This document shows positions 51,404 to 59,657 of a DNA stretch of 64,000 nucleotides, piece by piece. How positions within the stretch are numbered: position 1 is the stretch's first letter; every line of letters begins with the position of its first letter. A program made the position numbers and the translations under genes. Below the pieces are notes generated by a model that saw nothing but the letters and a program-made list of their open reading frames with translations, was not told the origin of the DNA and ran no database searches. The stretch covers positions 62,001 through 126,000 of the forward strand of contig DASXYG010000041.1 in NCBI GenBank assembly GCA_036502625.1, written 5' to 3'. Origin of the DNA: DASXYG01 sp036502625. Lineage in GTDB: Bacteria > Actinomycetota > Actinomycetes > Streptosporangiales > Streptosporangiaceae.

Positions 51404-52359
51404 CGGTCCTCCTCCGGAGCCTGGAACGAGGTGGTGCGCGACATTCCGGCGGCGCGCCCCTTGCCGGCGATGACCAGGGCCATCTTGCGGGACGCCTCGT
51501 CGATCATCTCGTCGCCGAGCATCACGGCGCCGCGGCGTACGACCGTGGTGGCGTGCTCGTACGCGTCGAGGATCAGCTCGGCGTGGTCGTAGTCGGCCTG
51601 GGACGGGGCGAAGAGCTCGTTGGCGGCGTCGACCTGGGTCGGGTGCAGCACCCACTTGCCGTCGAAGCCGAGCGCGGCGGACCGGTTCGCGGCGCGGCGG
51701 AACCCGTCGAGGTCCTTGATGCCGAGGTACGGGCCGTCGATCGCCTGGATGCCGTGGGCGCGCGCGGCCACCAGGATGCGCATCAGGATGTAGTGGTACG
51801 CGTCGCCCTCGGTGTATCCGGGCGGCTGCTCGCCGACGACCAGCGACTTCATGTTGATGCTCGCCATGAAGTCGGCCGGGCCGAAGATCAGCGTCTCCAC
51901 GCGCGGCGACGCGGCGGCGATCGCGTCGGCGTTCATCAGCCCGCGCGCGTCCTCGATCTGCGCCTCGATGCCGATGCGGCCGTACGGCAGCCCGGCGGCC
52001 TGCTCGATCTGGCCGAGGAGGGTGTCCAGCCAGACGACCTGGCCGGGGTCGCTGACCTTCGGCAGCATCAGGCAGTCGAGGTTCGCGCCCGCGCCCTCGA
52101 CGACCTCCACGACGTCGCGGTACGCCCATGGCGTGGTCGCGTCGTTGACCCGGACCGCGCGGACCTTGCCGTCCCAGCCGCCGTCGTTCAGCGCCGTGAC
52201 GACCGAGCCCCGCGCCGCCTCCTTCTCCAGCGGCGCGACCGCGTCCTCGAGGTCGAGGAAGAACTCGTCCACCGGCAGGCCGCGCGCCTTCTCGACGAAG
52301 CGCGGGTTGGAGCCGGGTACCGCGAGACACGAGCGTCGGGACCGGGGCTCGGCCGTCAT
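51400..52359 (-). CDS. CitE/HpcH family CoA-ester lyase (citramalyl-/malyl-CoA lyase type)
   Basis: The protein is 319 aa. It has SCLAVPGSNPRFVEKARGLP, the metal-binding Glu/Asp in FFLDLEDAVAPLEKEAARG, IEAQIEDARGLMNADAIAAA and LGFDGKWVLHPTQVDAANEL. The family cleaves (methyl)malyl- or citramalyl-CoA into acetyl-CoA plus pyruvate or glyoxylate. It is located between the hydratase gene (ATGA overlap) and the thiolase gene. The start has AAGGAGG. Confidence 0.92.
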   Translation of the reverse strand: MTAEPRSRRSCLAVPGSNPRFVEKARGLPVDEFFLDLEDAVAPLEKEAARGSVVTALNDGGWDGKVRAVRVNDATTPWAYRDVVEVVEGAGANLDCLMLPKVSDPGQVVWLDTLLGQIEQAAGLPYGRIGIEAQIEDARGLMNADAIAAASPRVETLIFGPADFMASINMKSLVVGEQPPGYTEGDAYHYILMRILVAARAHGIQAIDGPYLGIKDLDGFRRAANRSAALGFDGKWVLHPTQVDAANELFAPSQADYDHAELILDAYEHATTVVRRGAVMLGDEMIDEASRKMALVIAGKGRAAGMSRTTSFQAPEEDR

Positions 52360-52382
52360 GTGCCCTCCTTCGGTTCGGGTTC

Positions 52383-53537
52383 CTACAGGGTCGCCTCGGT
52401 GCCGAACAACGCCGTCACCTGGCTGGACAGGGTGCCGCCGTTGCCCTGGACGAGCGCGACGTCGGCGTCGGCGACCTGCCGTTCGCCGCTGGAGCGGCGC
52501 AACTGCCGGACCGCCTCGATGATCAGGAAGATGCCGTACATGCCGGGGTGACAGTACGACAGGCCGCCGCCGTTGGTGTTGACCGGGAGGCTCCCGCCCG
52601 GCGCGATGCGGCCGCCGCCGACGAACGCGCCGCCCTCGCCCTTGGCGCAGAACCCCAGGTCCTCCAGGAACAGGATCGGGTTGATCGTGAACGCGTCGTA
52701 CAGCTCGACCACGTCGACGTCGTCCGGCTTCAGGCCCGCCATGGCGAACGCGCGCGGCCCCGACTCGCTCGCCGCCGTGACGGTGAGGTCGGGCATCGCG
52801 GACATGTTGCGGTGCCAGCTCGCCTCGCCCGCGCCGAGCAGGTAGACGGGCGGCTTGCCGAGCGCCCGCGCCCGCTCCCGGCTGGTCAGCACGACCGCGC
52901 CGCCGCCGTCGGTGACCAGGCAGCAGTCGAGCTTGGTCAGCGGGTCGGAGATCATCCGGGCGTTCAGCACCTCGTCGACCGTCAGCGGGTCGCGTACGAA
53001 CGCCTTGGGGTTCATCCGCGCCCACGCGCGCGCCGCGACCGCGACCTCGGCGAGCTGCGTGCGGGTGGTGCCGTACTGGTACATGTGCCGCGACGTGGCC
53101 AGGGCGTACATGCTGATCGGGTAGCGCGGCTCGTACGGCGCCTCGTACGGGAAGGGCGCGGACGGCGTGACGAGCCGGCCGCCGTCGGAGCGCTGGGTGC
53201 TGCCGTAGACGATCAGCGCGACGTCGCACAGGCCCGCGTCGATGGCGTTGGCGGCGTGCAGCAGGTGGGAGACGAAGGAGCTGCCGCCCACGTTCGTGCC
53301 GTCGGCGTAGCGGGCGTGGACGCCGAGGTACTCGGCGACGTCCAGGGCGGCGAGCGCGTGGTACGACGACGCGGTGAACAGGCCGTCGACGTCCGCCTTG
53401 GTCAGCCCGGCGTCGTCGAGGGCGCGGGCCGCCGCCTGGCCGATGAGGTCGAGCGGGGTGAGGCCGGGCGCCACCTGGCCGAGGTCGGATTCGGCGACGC
53501 CGACGACGGCGGCGCGGCCGCGCAGGTCACGGCTCAT
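52383..53537 (-). CDS. Thiolase-fold lipid-transfer (Ltp/SCP-x-like) protein
   Basis: The protein is 384 aa. It has RAAVVGVAESDLGQVAPGLT, GTNVGGSSFVSHLLHAANAI, CCLVTDGGGAVVLTSRERA and NTNGGGLSYCHPGMYGIFLI. The position of the thiolase nucleophile Cys is occupied by GGSS, so classic thiolysis is unlikely. Ltp proteins of this kind, with a DUF35 partner, act as retro-aldolases in steroid side-chain degradation. The overlapping DUF35 gene upstream (ATGA) supports the same two-subunit arrangement. The substrate is unknown. Confidence 0.9.
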   Translation of the reverse strand: MSRDLRGRAAVVGVAESDLGQVAPGLTPLDLIGQAAARALDDAGLTKADVDGLFTASSYHALAALDVAEYLGVHARYADGTNVGGSSFVSHLLHAANAIDAGLCDVALIVYGSTQRSDGGRLVTPSAPFPYEAPYEPRYPISMYALATSRHMYQYGTTRTQLAEVAVAARAWARMNPKAFVRDPLTVDEVLNARMISDPLTKLDCCLVTDGGGAVVLTSRERARALGKPPVYLLGAGEASWHRNMSAMPDLTVTAASESGPRAFAMAGLKPDDVDVVELYDAFTINPILFLEDLGFCAKGEGGAFVGGGRIAPGGSLPVNTNGGGLSYCHPGMYGIFLIIEAVRQLRRSSGERQVADADVALVQGNGGTLSSQVTALFGTEATL

Positions 53538-53902
53538 GCGACGGTCCCCTCGGGACGGAAGACCACGACGGGCTCGCCGTCCTGGGGCACGACGGCCGCG
53601 CGGACCCGCAGCCCGATCCGTACGTCGGGGGCGGGCAGTTCCTCGACGCGGGACATCATGCGGAACCCCTCGTCGAGGTCGACGAGCGCCACGTTGTAGG
53701 CGTCCTTGTCGCGCGGGTGCAGCGCGGTCGTGGCGTAGACGGTGCCGAGACCGGCGCTCGTACGCCACGTGAGCTGGGTCGATCCGCAGTCAGGGCAGAG
53801 CACGCGGGGATAGAAGACCGCCCGGCCGCACGCGTCGCACGCCTGGTAGGCGAGCTCGCCGCGGTCGAGGTGCTCGCGATATGCCACTGCTGGCGACGTC
53901 AT
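53534..53902 (-). CDS. DUF35 OB-fold protein with N-terminal zinc ribbon
   Basis: The protein is about 122 aa. The zinc ribbon (CDACGRAVFYPRVLCPDCGS) precedes an OB-fold domain (GTVYATTALHPRDKDAYNVA). DUF35 proteins are obligate partners of thiolase-like lipid-transfer enzymes and probably bind CoA thioesters. ATG 53902 is chosen; ATG 53923 gives seven extra residues and also lacks a good ribosome-binding site. Its stop overlaps the thiolase gene's start. Confidence 0.9.
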   Translation of the reverse strand: MTSPAVAYREHLDRGELAYQACDACGRAVFYPRVLCPDCGSTQLTWRTSAGLGTVYATTALHPRDKDAYNVALVDLDEGFRMMSRVEELPAPDVRIGLRVRAAVVPQDGEPVVVFRPEGTVA

Positions 53903-53932
53903 GACATCACCGGCTTCCTCCATAGAATGTTG

Positions 53933-53943
53933 GATATACGATC
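53933..53943. promoter_or_regulatory. GATATACGATC site, copy 1
   Basis: An 11-bp motif (reverse strand GATCGTATATC), 31 bp upstream of the DUF35 start. The identical 11 bp recurs 28 bp upstream of the CoA-transferase gene (56953-56963). It is probably a shared operator, possibly overlapping the -10 region. Confidence 0.55.
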
Positions 53944-53986
53944 GCACGGCGCCGCGCCGGTCCGTGCCGCGGGGCCGTCCGTACGG

Positions 53987-55750
53987 CTAGCCCGTGATCA
54001 TGGACGTCGCGGACTCCAGGGACACCGGGGCGTCGTCGAGCAGCGCCGCCACGACGGGCGCCTGCCACGTACGGTCCGGCGGGTCCAGCGGGTCGTTCGC
54101 GGTCAGGCGTTCGGCCACGACCAGGCGGGACATCAGGAGCCGCCGCGCGTCGCCGCCGCCCGCGCCCAGTCGCGCGCCCTCCGCGGCCAGCAGCACCGCG
54201 GTGGTCACGTGGTAGAGCGCGCCCGCCACCGTCCGGTAGTCGTCCTCGCGCGCGGCGTCGGCGCCCGCCTTCGCGGCCAGCGCCGCGACGCGGTCGATCA
54301 GGTCGCCGAGCGTCTGCGCGTACGGGCCGGGCACCTCGGCGGCCAGCGCGTGCAGCGCGGCGGCGAGCGGGCGCTCGCCGCCCTGGCGGCCGACCGCGCG
54401 GCCCACGACGTCCAGCGCGGTGACGCTGGACGTGCCCTCCCAGATCGTGCCGAGCTCGGCGTCGCGGTACAGCCGTGCGTGCACCCAGTCGGCGATGTAG
54501 CCGTTGCCGCCGCGCACCTCCATCGCGCCCGCGGCGACCCGGACGTTGTCGCGGCACACGCGGAACTTCAGCAGCGGCGTGAGCAGCCGCAGCACCGCCG
54601 CGGCCGCGTCGGCGCCGGCCTCGGCGCGCTCCATGGTCGCGGCCGTCCAGCAGACCGCCGACAGCGCCTGCTCGGTGGGCAGGAGGATCTTCATGAGCTG
54701 GCGGCGCATCAGCGGCTTGTCCACGAGCGGGCCGCCGAAGGCCACGCGGTGGCGCGCCACGGTCAGCGCCTCGTTCCAGCTCCGCCGCATCATCGCCGCG
54801 GAGCGTACGGCGTTGGACAGCCGCGACTGGTTGACCTGCTGCATCATCTGCTTGAACCCGGCGTCCTCGGCGCCCACCAGGTACGCCGTGGCGCCGTTCA
54901 GCAGGATCTCGCCGCTGGCCATCGAGCGGGTGCCGAGCTTGTCCTTCAGCCGGGCGATGCGGTACGCGTTCCTGCTGCCGTCCTTGCGGCGGCGCGGCAT
55001 GGCGAACAGCGCCAGGTTCCGGGTGCCGGGTCCCTTGCCCGCTGGCCGCGCGAGCACCAGCGCGACATCGGCGTCGGTGTGCGAGCAGAACCACTTGTCG
55101 CCGGTCAGCGTCCAGACGTCGAGCCCGTCCTCGTCCACGCCGACGCGCTCGGCCGTCGATTCGAGCACGCCGACGTCGGAGCCGCCGGACTTCTCCGTCA
55201 TGAACTGCGTGCCCGTCCACATCTCGGCCGGGTCCTCGTGCAGCATGCGCGGCAGCAGGTAGTCCTTCAGCGGCCGGCCGGCGAAGCGGTCGATGACGTA
55301 CGCGGCGGTGTCGCTGAGGCTGACCGGGCACATGAGGCCGAACTCGGCCTGCGTGAACAGGTACGTGAAGGCGTACTTCGCCAGCGGCGGCAGCGGGCGG
55401 TCCAGGCCGAACCCGCCGGGGCGGTGGCCGACGCGGTGCAGGCCGAGGTCGCCGAACGCGATGCGCGCCATCTCGTGGTACGCCGGGTGGTACTCGATCC
55501 GGTCCTCGTCGCGGCCGAACCGGTCGCGGGCGCGCAGCACCGGCGGGTTCTTGTCCGCCGCCTCCGCGAGCTCGTCCAGGCGGCCGCCCGCGACCTCGCC
55601 GAACGCGTCGTAGTGCGGGGTGAGGTGGGCCAGCGTGGGCGCGTCGAGGTAGAGGCCGAGCAGCGCGCGCAGGCCGGGGTCCGTACGCCAGAAGTTCGTA
55701 CCGCGGCAGTCCGGCGAGATGTGCGCGCTGCCCCGCCGCGCCTCGGCCAT
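53987..55750 (-). CDS. Large acyl-CoA dehydrogenase (AidB-like length)
   Basis: The protein is 587 aa, longer than the usual 380. It has SLSDTAAYVIDRFAG, TGTQFMTEKSGGSDVGVLES, LTGDKWFCSHTDADVALVLA and MEVRGGNGYIADWVHARLYR. The extended N- and C-termini match the AidB/DszC-related acyl-CoA dehydrogenase branch. Its start touches the stop of the CoA-transferase gene, so it forms a two-gene operon. It probably oxidises the CoA thioester made by that transferase. Confidence 0.92.
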   Translation of the reverse strand: MAEARRGSAHISPDCRGTNFWRTDPGLRALLGLYLDAPTLAHLTPHYDAFGEVAGGRLDELAEAADKNPPVLRARDRFGRDEDRIEYHPAYHEMARIAFGDLGLHRVGHRPGGFGLDRPLPPLAKYAFTYLFTQAEFGLMCPVSLSDTAAYVIDRFAGRPLKDYLLPRMLHEDPAEMWTGTQFMTEKSGGSDVGVLESTAERVGVDEDGLDVWTLTGDKWFCSHTDADVALVLARPAGKGPGTRNLALFAMPRRRKDGSRNAYRIARLKDKLGTRSMASGEILLNGATAYLVGAEDAGFKQMMQQVNQSRLSNAVRSAAMMRRSWNEALTVARHRVAFGGPLVDKPLMRRQLMKILLPTEQALSAVCWTAATMERAEAGADAAAAVLRLLTPLLKFRVCRDNVRVAAGAMEVRGGNGYIADWVHARLYRDAELGTIWEGTSSVTALDVVGRAVGRQGGERPLAAALHALAAEVPGPYAQTLGDLIDRVAALAAKAGADAAREDDYRTVAGALYHVTTAVLLAAEGARLGAGGGDARRLLMSRLVVAERLTANDPLDPPDRTWQAPVVAALLDDAPVSLESATSMITG

Positions 55751-56925
55751 CAGACCGTGCCGTTCGCGCGCAGGGCCGCGATGCCGTCCGCGTCGTAGCC
55801 GAGTTCGGCGAGCACGTTGTCGGTGTCGGCGCCCAGGTCGGGGACGCCGTCCATGCGCGGCTCGGCGTCCTTGAAGATCATCGGCGGCAGGAGGACGTCG
55901 ACCGGGCCGGCCGGCGACTCGACGCTGCGCCACCGGTCGCGCTCGGCGAGCTGCGGATGCGCGGCGAGCTGCTGAACGGTGTTCAGCCTGGCGCTCGGTA
56001 TCCCCGCCTTCTCCAGCCGTTCCACCAGGTCGGCGGCTGTCAGCGCGGACGTCGCGGCGCGTACGGCGTCGTCGACCTCGGCGCGGCGCTCCGTGCGCGC
56101 GATGTTCGTGGCGTAGCGCGCGTCGTCGCCGAGCTCGGGGCGGCCCATGATGTCGGCCGCGAGCTTCTGCCACTGGCGGTCGTTCTGCACGCCGATCAGC
56201 ACCTCATCACCGTCGGCGGTGGGATAGGAGTCGTACGGCACGACGCTGGGGTGGGCGAGGCCGAGGCGCGGGAAGTCGCGGCCGCTGTACATCGTGTTGT
56301 ACAGCGGATAGCCCATCCACTCGGCGAGCGAGTCGAACATCGAGACCTCGACGGACGTGCCGCGCCCGGTCTGGTCGCGCTGGCGCAGCGCGGTGAGCAC
56401 GGCGGTGAAGGCGTACATCCCGGTCGCGATGTCGGCGATCGGCACGCCGCTCTTCGCGGGGGCGTCCGCCTGGCCGGTCACCGAGGGGAGCGCCGTCTCG
56501 CACTGCACGAGCAGGTCGTACGCGCGCTTGTCGCGGTACGGGCCTGACGTGCCGTAGCCGCTGATGTTCACCACGATGAGCCGCGGATACCTCTCCAGCA
56601 GCGCCTCCGTGCCGTAGCCGAGGCGGTCGAGGGCGCCGGGCGCGAGGTTGGCGAGGAAGACGTCGGCCTTGGCGAGCAGGGCGTCGAGGATCTCCGCGCC
56701 GCCCTTGACGTCCAGCGTGACGGATTCCTTGGAGCGGTTCAGCCACAGGAAATGGCTGCCGAGCTTGCCGCGTACGGCGGTGTCGTAGGCGCGCGCGAAG
56801 TCGCCCGCGCCGGGCCGCTCCACCTTGATCACGCGTGCGCCCAGGTCGGCGAGCTGGCGCGTCGCGAAGGGCGCGGCGACCGCCTGTTCACAGGCGACGA
56901 CCGTGATTCCGTCGAGGGGCAGCAC
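55750..56925 (-). CDS. CaiB/BaiF (class III) CoA-transferase
   Basis: The protein is 391 aa. It has VVACEQAVAAPFATRQLADL, VIKVERPGAGDFAR, VFLANLAPGALDRLGYGTEA and catalytic Asp165 in PIADIATGMYAF. It should transfer CoA from a donor such as succinyl-CoA to a carboxylic acid. It is first in its operon, under the GATATACGATC site. In itaconate degradation loci a class III CoA-transferase (Ict) does the activation step, so that role is plausible. Confidence 0.93.
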   Translation of the reverse strand: MLPLDGITVVACEQAVAAPFATRQLADLGARVIKVERPGAGDFARAYDTAVRGKLGSHFLWLNRSKESVTLDVKGGAEILDALLAKADVFLANLAPGALDRLGYGTEALLERYPRLIVVNISGYGTSGPYRDKRAYDLLVQCETALPSVTGQADAPAKSGVPIADIATGMYAFTAVLTALRQRDQTGRGTSVEVSMFDSLAEWMGYPLYNTMYSGRDFPRLGLAHPSVVPYDSYPTADGDEVLIGVQNDRQWQKLAADIMGRPELGDDARYATNIARTERRAEVDDAVRAATSALTAADLVERLEKAGIPSARLNTVQQLAAHPQLAERDRWRSVESPAGPVDVLLPPMIFKDAEPRMDGVPDLGADTDNVLAELGYDADGIAALRANGTV

Positions 56926-56952
56926 GCGGACCTCCTTGGAAGAATTTAATTA

Positions 56953-56963
56953 GATATACGATC
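56953..56963. promoter_or_regulatory. GATATACGATC site, copy 2
   Basis: Identical in 11 of 11 bases to the site at 53933-53943, with flanks TTAGATATACGATC here and TTGGATATACGATC there. It lies in an AT-rich patch 28 bp upstream of the CoA-transferase start. Confidence 0.55.
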
Positions 56964-57055
56964 TACGCCATTTCCGGGGCCCGTGGCAAGTTCCGCGGCG
57001 AGCGATGTGCGGGGGATCACCCGGTTGTCGCGGGCGCCTGACGGGTCCTACCGTG

Positions 57056-57078
57056 GTGTACGAAACCGTTTCGTACAC
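57056..57078. promoter_or_regulatory. 23-bp palindromic TetR-type operator
   Basis: Perfect 10-bp arms GTGTACGAAA/TTTCGTACAC around a CCG centre, 10 bp before the SDR start. It is probably bound by the TetR protein encoded second in this operon. Confidence 0.75.
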
Positions 57079-57088
57079 GGAGGTGGCC

Positions 57089-57988
57089 ATGGCGAGCCCG
57101 CGGATTCCCGACCTCGGCGGCATGACCGCGGTGGTGACCGGGGCCAACAGCGGAATCGGCCTGCCGACGGCGGCCGCGCTGGCGCGTGCCGGCGCGCGGG
57201 TGATCCTGGCCAGCCGCGATCCCGGGGCCGGTGCGGCCGCCGCGGACCGCATCCGCGCCGCCGCGCCGAACGCCGAGGTGGAGCCGCTGCGGCTCGACCT
57301 GGCCGACCTCGCCGCCGTACGCGCGTTCGCCGCCGCGGTAGCCGACCGGTACGACGGGCTCGACCTGCTCGTCAACAACGCGGGCGTGGCGATGACGTCG
57401 CGGAAGCTGACCAAGGACGGCTTCGAGCTGCAGTTCGGCACCAACCACCTCGGCCACTTCGCGCTGACCGGGCTGCTCCTGCCGCTGCTGCTCGCCCGTC
57501 CGGGCGCGCGCGTGGTCACCGTGGCCAGCGACTCCCACACCCACGGGCGGATCGACTTCGCCAACCTGGGCCTGGAGCACGGCTACGGCCGGGCGAGCGC
57601 GTACGCGCGGTCCAAGCTGGCCAACCTGTTGTTCATGCGGGAACTCGACCGGCGCGCCAAGGCGGCCGGGGCCGACCTGCTGAGCGCCGCGGCCCACCCC
57701 GGGTTCACCGCCACCCGGATCGCCCGGCTTGGGCCGTTCACCGACGCGGCCAGCGTGCTCCTGCGGCTGTTCCTCGCGAAGTCGCCGGAGCAGGGCGCGA
57801 TCCCCAGCCTGTACGTGGCGACCGCGTCCGACGTGCGCGGCGGCGACTTCTTCGGTCCCGGGCCGAAGCGGCAGGCGACCTCGGAGCGGGCCCGCGACGA
57901 GGCGCTGGCGGCCCGGTTGTGGCAGGTATCGCAGGAGCTCACCGGCGTAGGATTCGACCGGCTCGAGGAACGCGCCGCACATGAGTAG
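57089..57988 (+). CDS. Short-chain dehydrogenase/reductase (SDR, WWOX/retinol dehydrogenase-like)
   Basis: The protein is 299 aa. It has TAVVTGANSGIGLPTAAALA, DLLVNNAGVAMTSRKLTKDG, FGTNHLGHFALTGLLLPLLL, Ser in TVASDSHTHG and YARSK (YxxxK). The arrangement is of the larger, NADP-type SDRs acting on lipid-like or aromatic alcohols and ketones. The ATG has GGAGGTGGCC. It is followed 21 bp later by a TetR gene. Confidence 0.93.
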   Translation: MASPRIPDLGGMTAVVTGANSGIGLPTAAALARAGARVILASRDPGAGAAAADRIRAAAPNAEVEPLRLDLADLAAVRAFAAAVADRYDGLDLLVNNAGVAMTSRKLTKDGFELQFGTNHLGHFALTGLLLPLLLARPGARVVTVASDSHTHGRIDFANLGLEHGYGRASAYARSKLANLLFMRELDRRAKAAGADLLSAAAHPGFTATRIARLGPFTDAASVLLRLFLAKSPEQGAIPSLYVATASDVRGGDFFGPGPKRQATSERARDEALAARLWQVSQELTGVGFDRLEERAAHE

Positions 57989-58009
57989 GCGCGTGTAGTG
58001 GGAGGTCGC

Positions 58010-58627
58010 ATGGGTGCTGAGCGGAGCCCGGCGACCCGCGAACGGCGGCTCGACCCGGCCCGGCAGAAGGCCATCCTCGACGCGACGCGCGACCTGCTGT
58101 CCGAGGTCGGCTTCGACCGCATGACGGTCGACGAGATCGCGCGCCGCGCCAGCGCCAGCAAGGCGTCCATCTACCGGCGGTGGTCCGGCAAGGAGAGCCT
58201 GGTCGTCGACCTCGTCCGCAACCACCTCGAAGTGGAGTCGGCGCCGGAGCCGCCGGACACCGGGTCGCTGCGCGGCGACCTGGTCTCCGTCTACACCGCT
58301 TTCTGCCGCGCGCTCGAACAGAAGCACAGCCTGATCGTGGGCCTGATGCCCGCGCTGCTCACCACGCCGGCGCTGGCCGAGGCGCTGCGCGGCAACGCGC
58401 CGCGGCCCGACCTCACCGGAACCGTGCCGCTGCTCGAACGTGCCGTCGACCGCGGCGACCTGCCCGCGTCCACCGATCCCGCGCGGGTGCGGCAGGTCGC
58501 GGAGGCGCTCGTCTGGCACCGCCTGCTGATCACCGGCGAGCGCCTCGACGCGCGTTTCGTGGTCGGCGCGGTCGACGACGTCCTGCTCCCGCTGATCACC
58601 GGGTCGTCTCGTCGCCCTTCTGCGTGA
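58010..58627 (+). CDS. TetR/AcrR family transcriptional regulator
   Basis: The protein is 205 aa. The HTH (about 26-62) contains RMTVDEIARRASASKASIYR; the C-terminal sensor is TetR_C_11/16-like (SLIVGLMPALLTTPALAEAL). The ATG at 58010 has GGAGGTCGC. It is second in the operon with the SDR and probably controls it via the palindrome at 57056. The 3' end overlaps the convergent small gene by 32 bp. Confidence 0.92.
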   Translation: MGAERSPATRERRLDPARQKAILDATRDLLSEVGFDRMTVDEIARRASASKASIYRRWSGKESLVVDLVRNHLEVESAPEPPDTGSLRGDLVSVYTAFCRALEQKHSLIVGLMPALLTTPALAEALRGNAPRPDLTGTVPLLERAVDRGDLPASTDPARVRQVAEALVWHRLLITGERLDARFVVGAVDDVLLPLITGSSRRPSA

Positions 58628-58820
58628 GGCCGTGCGGTGTCTGCACGGTGCCGTCCTCGTCGAAGGGGTCGATCTCGCCGGTGGCCTCGTCGGGGTGGAC
58701 GTGCAGGGTCTTGTCGGTGGTCCGTCCGGCGCGTTCGGCCTGGCCGGAGCGGTCCTGCTCGTCCGTACGGCCGTCGTCGGCGCGGTTCGGTCCCTGCTCG
58801 CGATCGCTGTTCTCGCTCAT
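58596..58820 (-). CDS. Small hydrophilic protein of unknown function
   Basis: The protein is 74 aa, rich in Asp, Glu, Arg, Gly and Thr with no hydrophobic core, suggesting disorder. Codon bias is as strong as in neighbouring genes, and the ATG has GGCTCGGGACCT upstream. C-terminal phrases (ATGEIDPFDEDGTVQTPHGL) look conserved in style, but no family is recognised. Confidence 0.6.
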   Translation of the reverse strand: MSENSDREQGPNRADDGRTDEQDRSGQAERAGRTTDKTLHVHPDEATGEIDPFDEDGTVQTPHGLTQKGDETTR

Positions 58821-58854
58821 AGGTCCCGAGCCTTCCCAGCGACGGCGCCATGAT

Positions 58855-59514
58855 TCATCCGGCGGCGGTGCGGCGGCGCAGCCGGTCCGAGGCGTTCCGG
58901 CCGAGGACGGCGACCAGCGGCGCGAAGATCCAGGCGAAGTAGATGTCGCGCACCCACCAGGCCAGCACGGCGGTCAGCACGAAATAGCCGCCGACGGCGA
59001 TGGACGCGGCGCCGCTCGCGCGTACGGCCGCGGGGTCGATGCCCGGCTTGACCAGGCCGGCGCGGCACGCGCATTCCTTGATCGCGGCCTCGCAGAAGAC
59101 CAGCGCCGACTCCGTGCCGGCGAACACGCTCAGCGCCAGTGGGTTGCGGATGCCCTCGCCGCCGACGAGGGCCGTCGGGAACGGCAGCAGCGCCACGAGC
59201 AGCAGCAGCGGGCCGTGCAGCGCCATCGTGGCCCGGTTCCACCGCGTGATCTGGTCCGTCAGCGCGTTGTGCCGCCGCCAGACGCCCCAGAGCAGGAAGA
59301 ACGCGAGCGCGAACGCGAGGAACGACGACCACTCGCGCAGCAGGAAGGCGCCGAGCGCGCCGGGGCTCACCAGGTCGGCGTGTTCGGGCCGCTTGATCTC
59401 GATGACCAGGAGCGTCGCGGCGATCGCGAAGATCGCGTCGGTGAACATGGCCATCCGCTCGGCGCCGAAGCCCGGTGTCGCGCCGACGGGCTCGGCCTGG
59501 GGGTCCGCGGCCAT
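58855..59514 (-). CDS. TMEM175 family potassium channel protein (DUF1211)
   Basis: The protein is 219 aa. The hallmark MAMFTDAIFAIAATLLVIEI (equivalent to the RFSDxxFAxxxTLL filter helix) is followed by about five more hydrophobic segments, including SFLAFALAFFLLWGVWRRHN. Bacterial TMEM175 proteins form tetrameric K+ channels with an isoleucine/leucine filter. AGGAGCACCC precedes the ATG. It is divergent from the COG3044 ATPase gene. Confidence 0.92.
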   Translation of the reverse strand: MAADPQAEPVGATPGFGAERMAMFTDAIFAIAATLLVIEIKRPEHADLVSPGALGAFLLREWSSFLAFALAFFLLWGVWRRHNALTDQITRWNRATMALHGPLLLLVALLPFPTALVGGEGIRNPLALSVFAGTESALVFCEAAIKECACRAGLVKPGIDPAAVRASGAASIAVGGYFVLTAVLAWWVRDIYFAWIFAPLVAVLGRNASDRLRRRTAAG

Positions 59515-59657
59515 GGGTGCTCCTGGTGGGATGTCGTTGGGGGCGGTGTACGGGGCGTCATCCTAGTTGTCCACAGGCTGAGGATTCGGGGTTCGCGTAC
59601 GGGGGTGCGGGCGGCGAGACTTGACGGGTTGTCACCGACCGATCGAGGAACAGCCTG

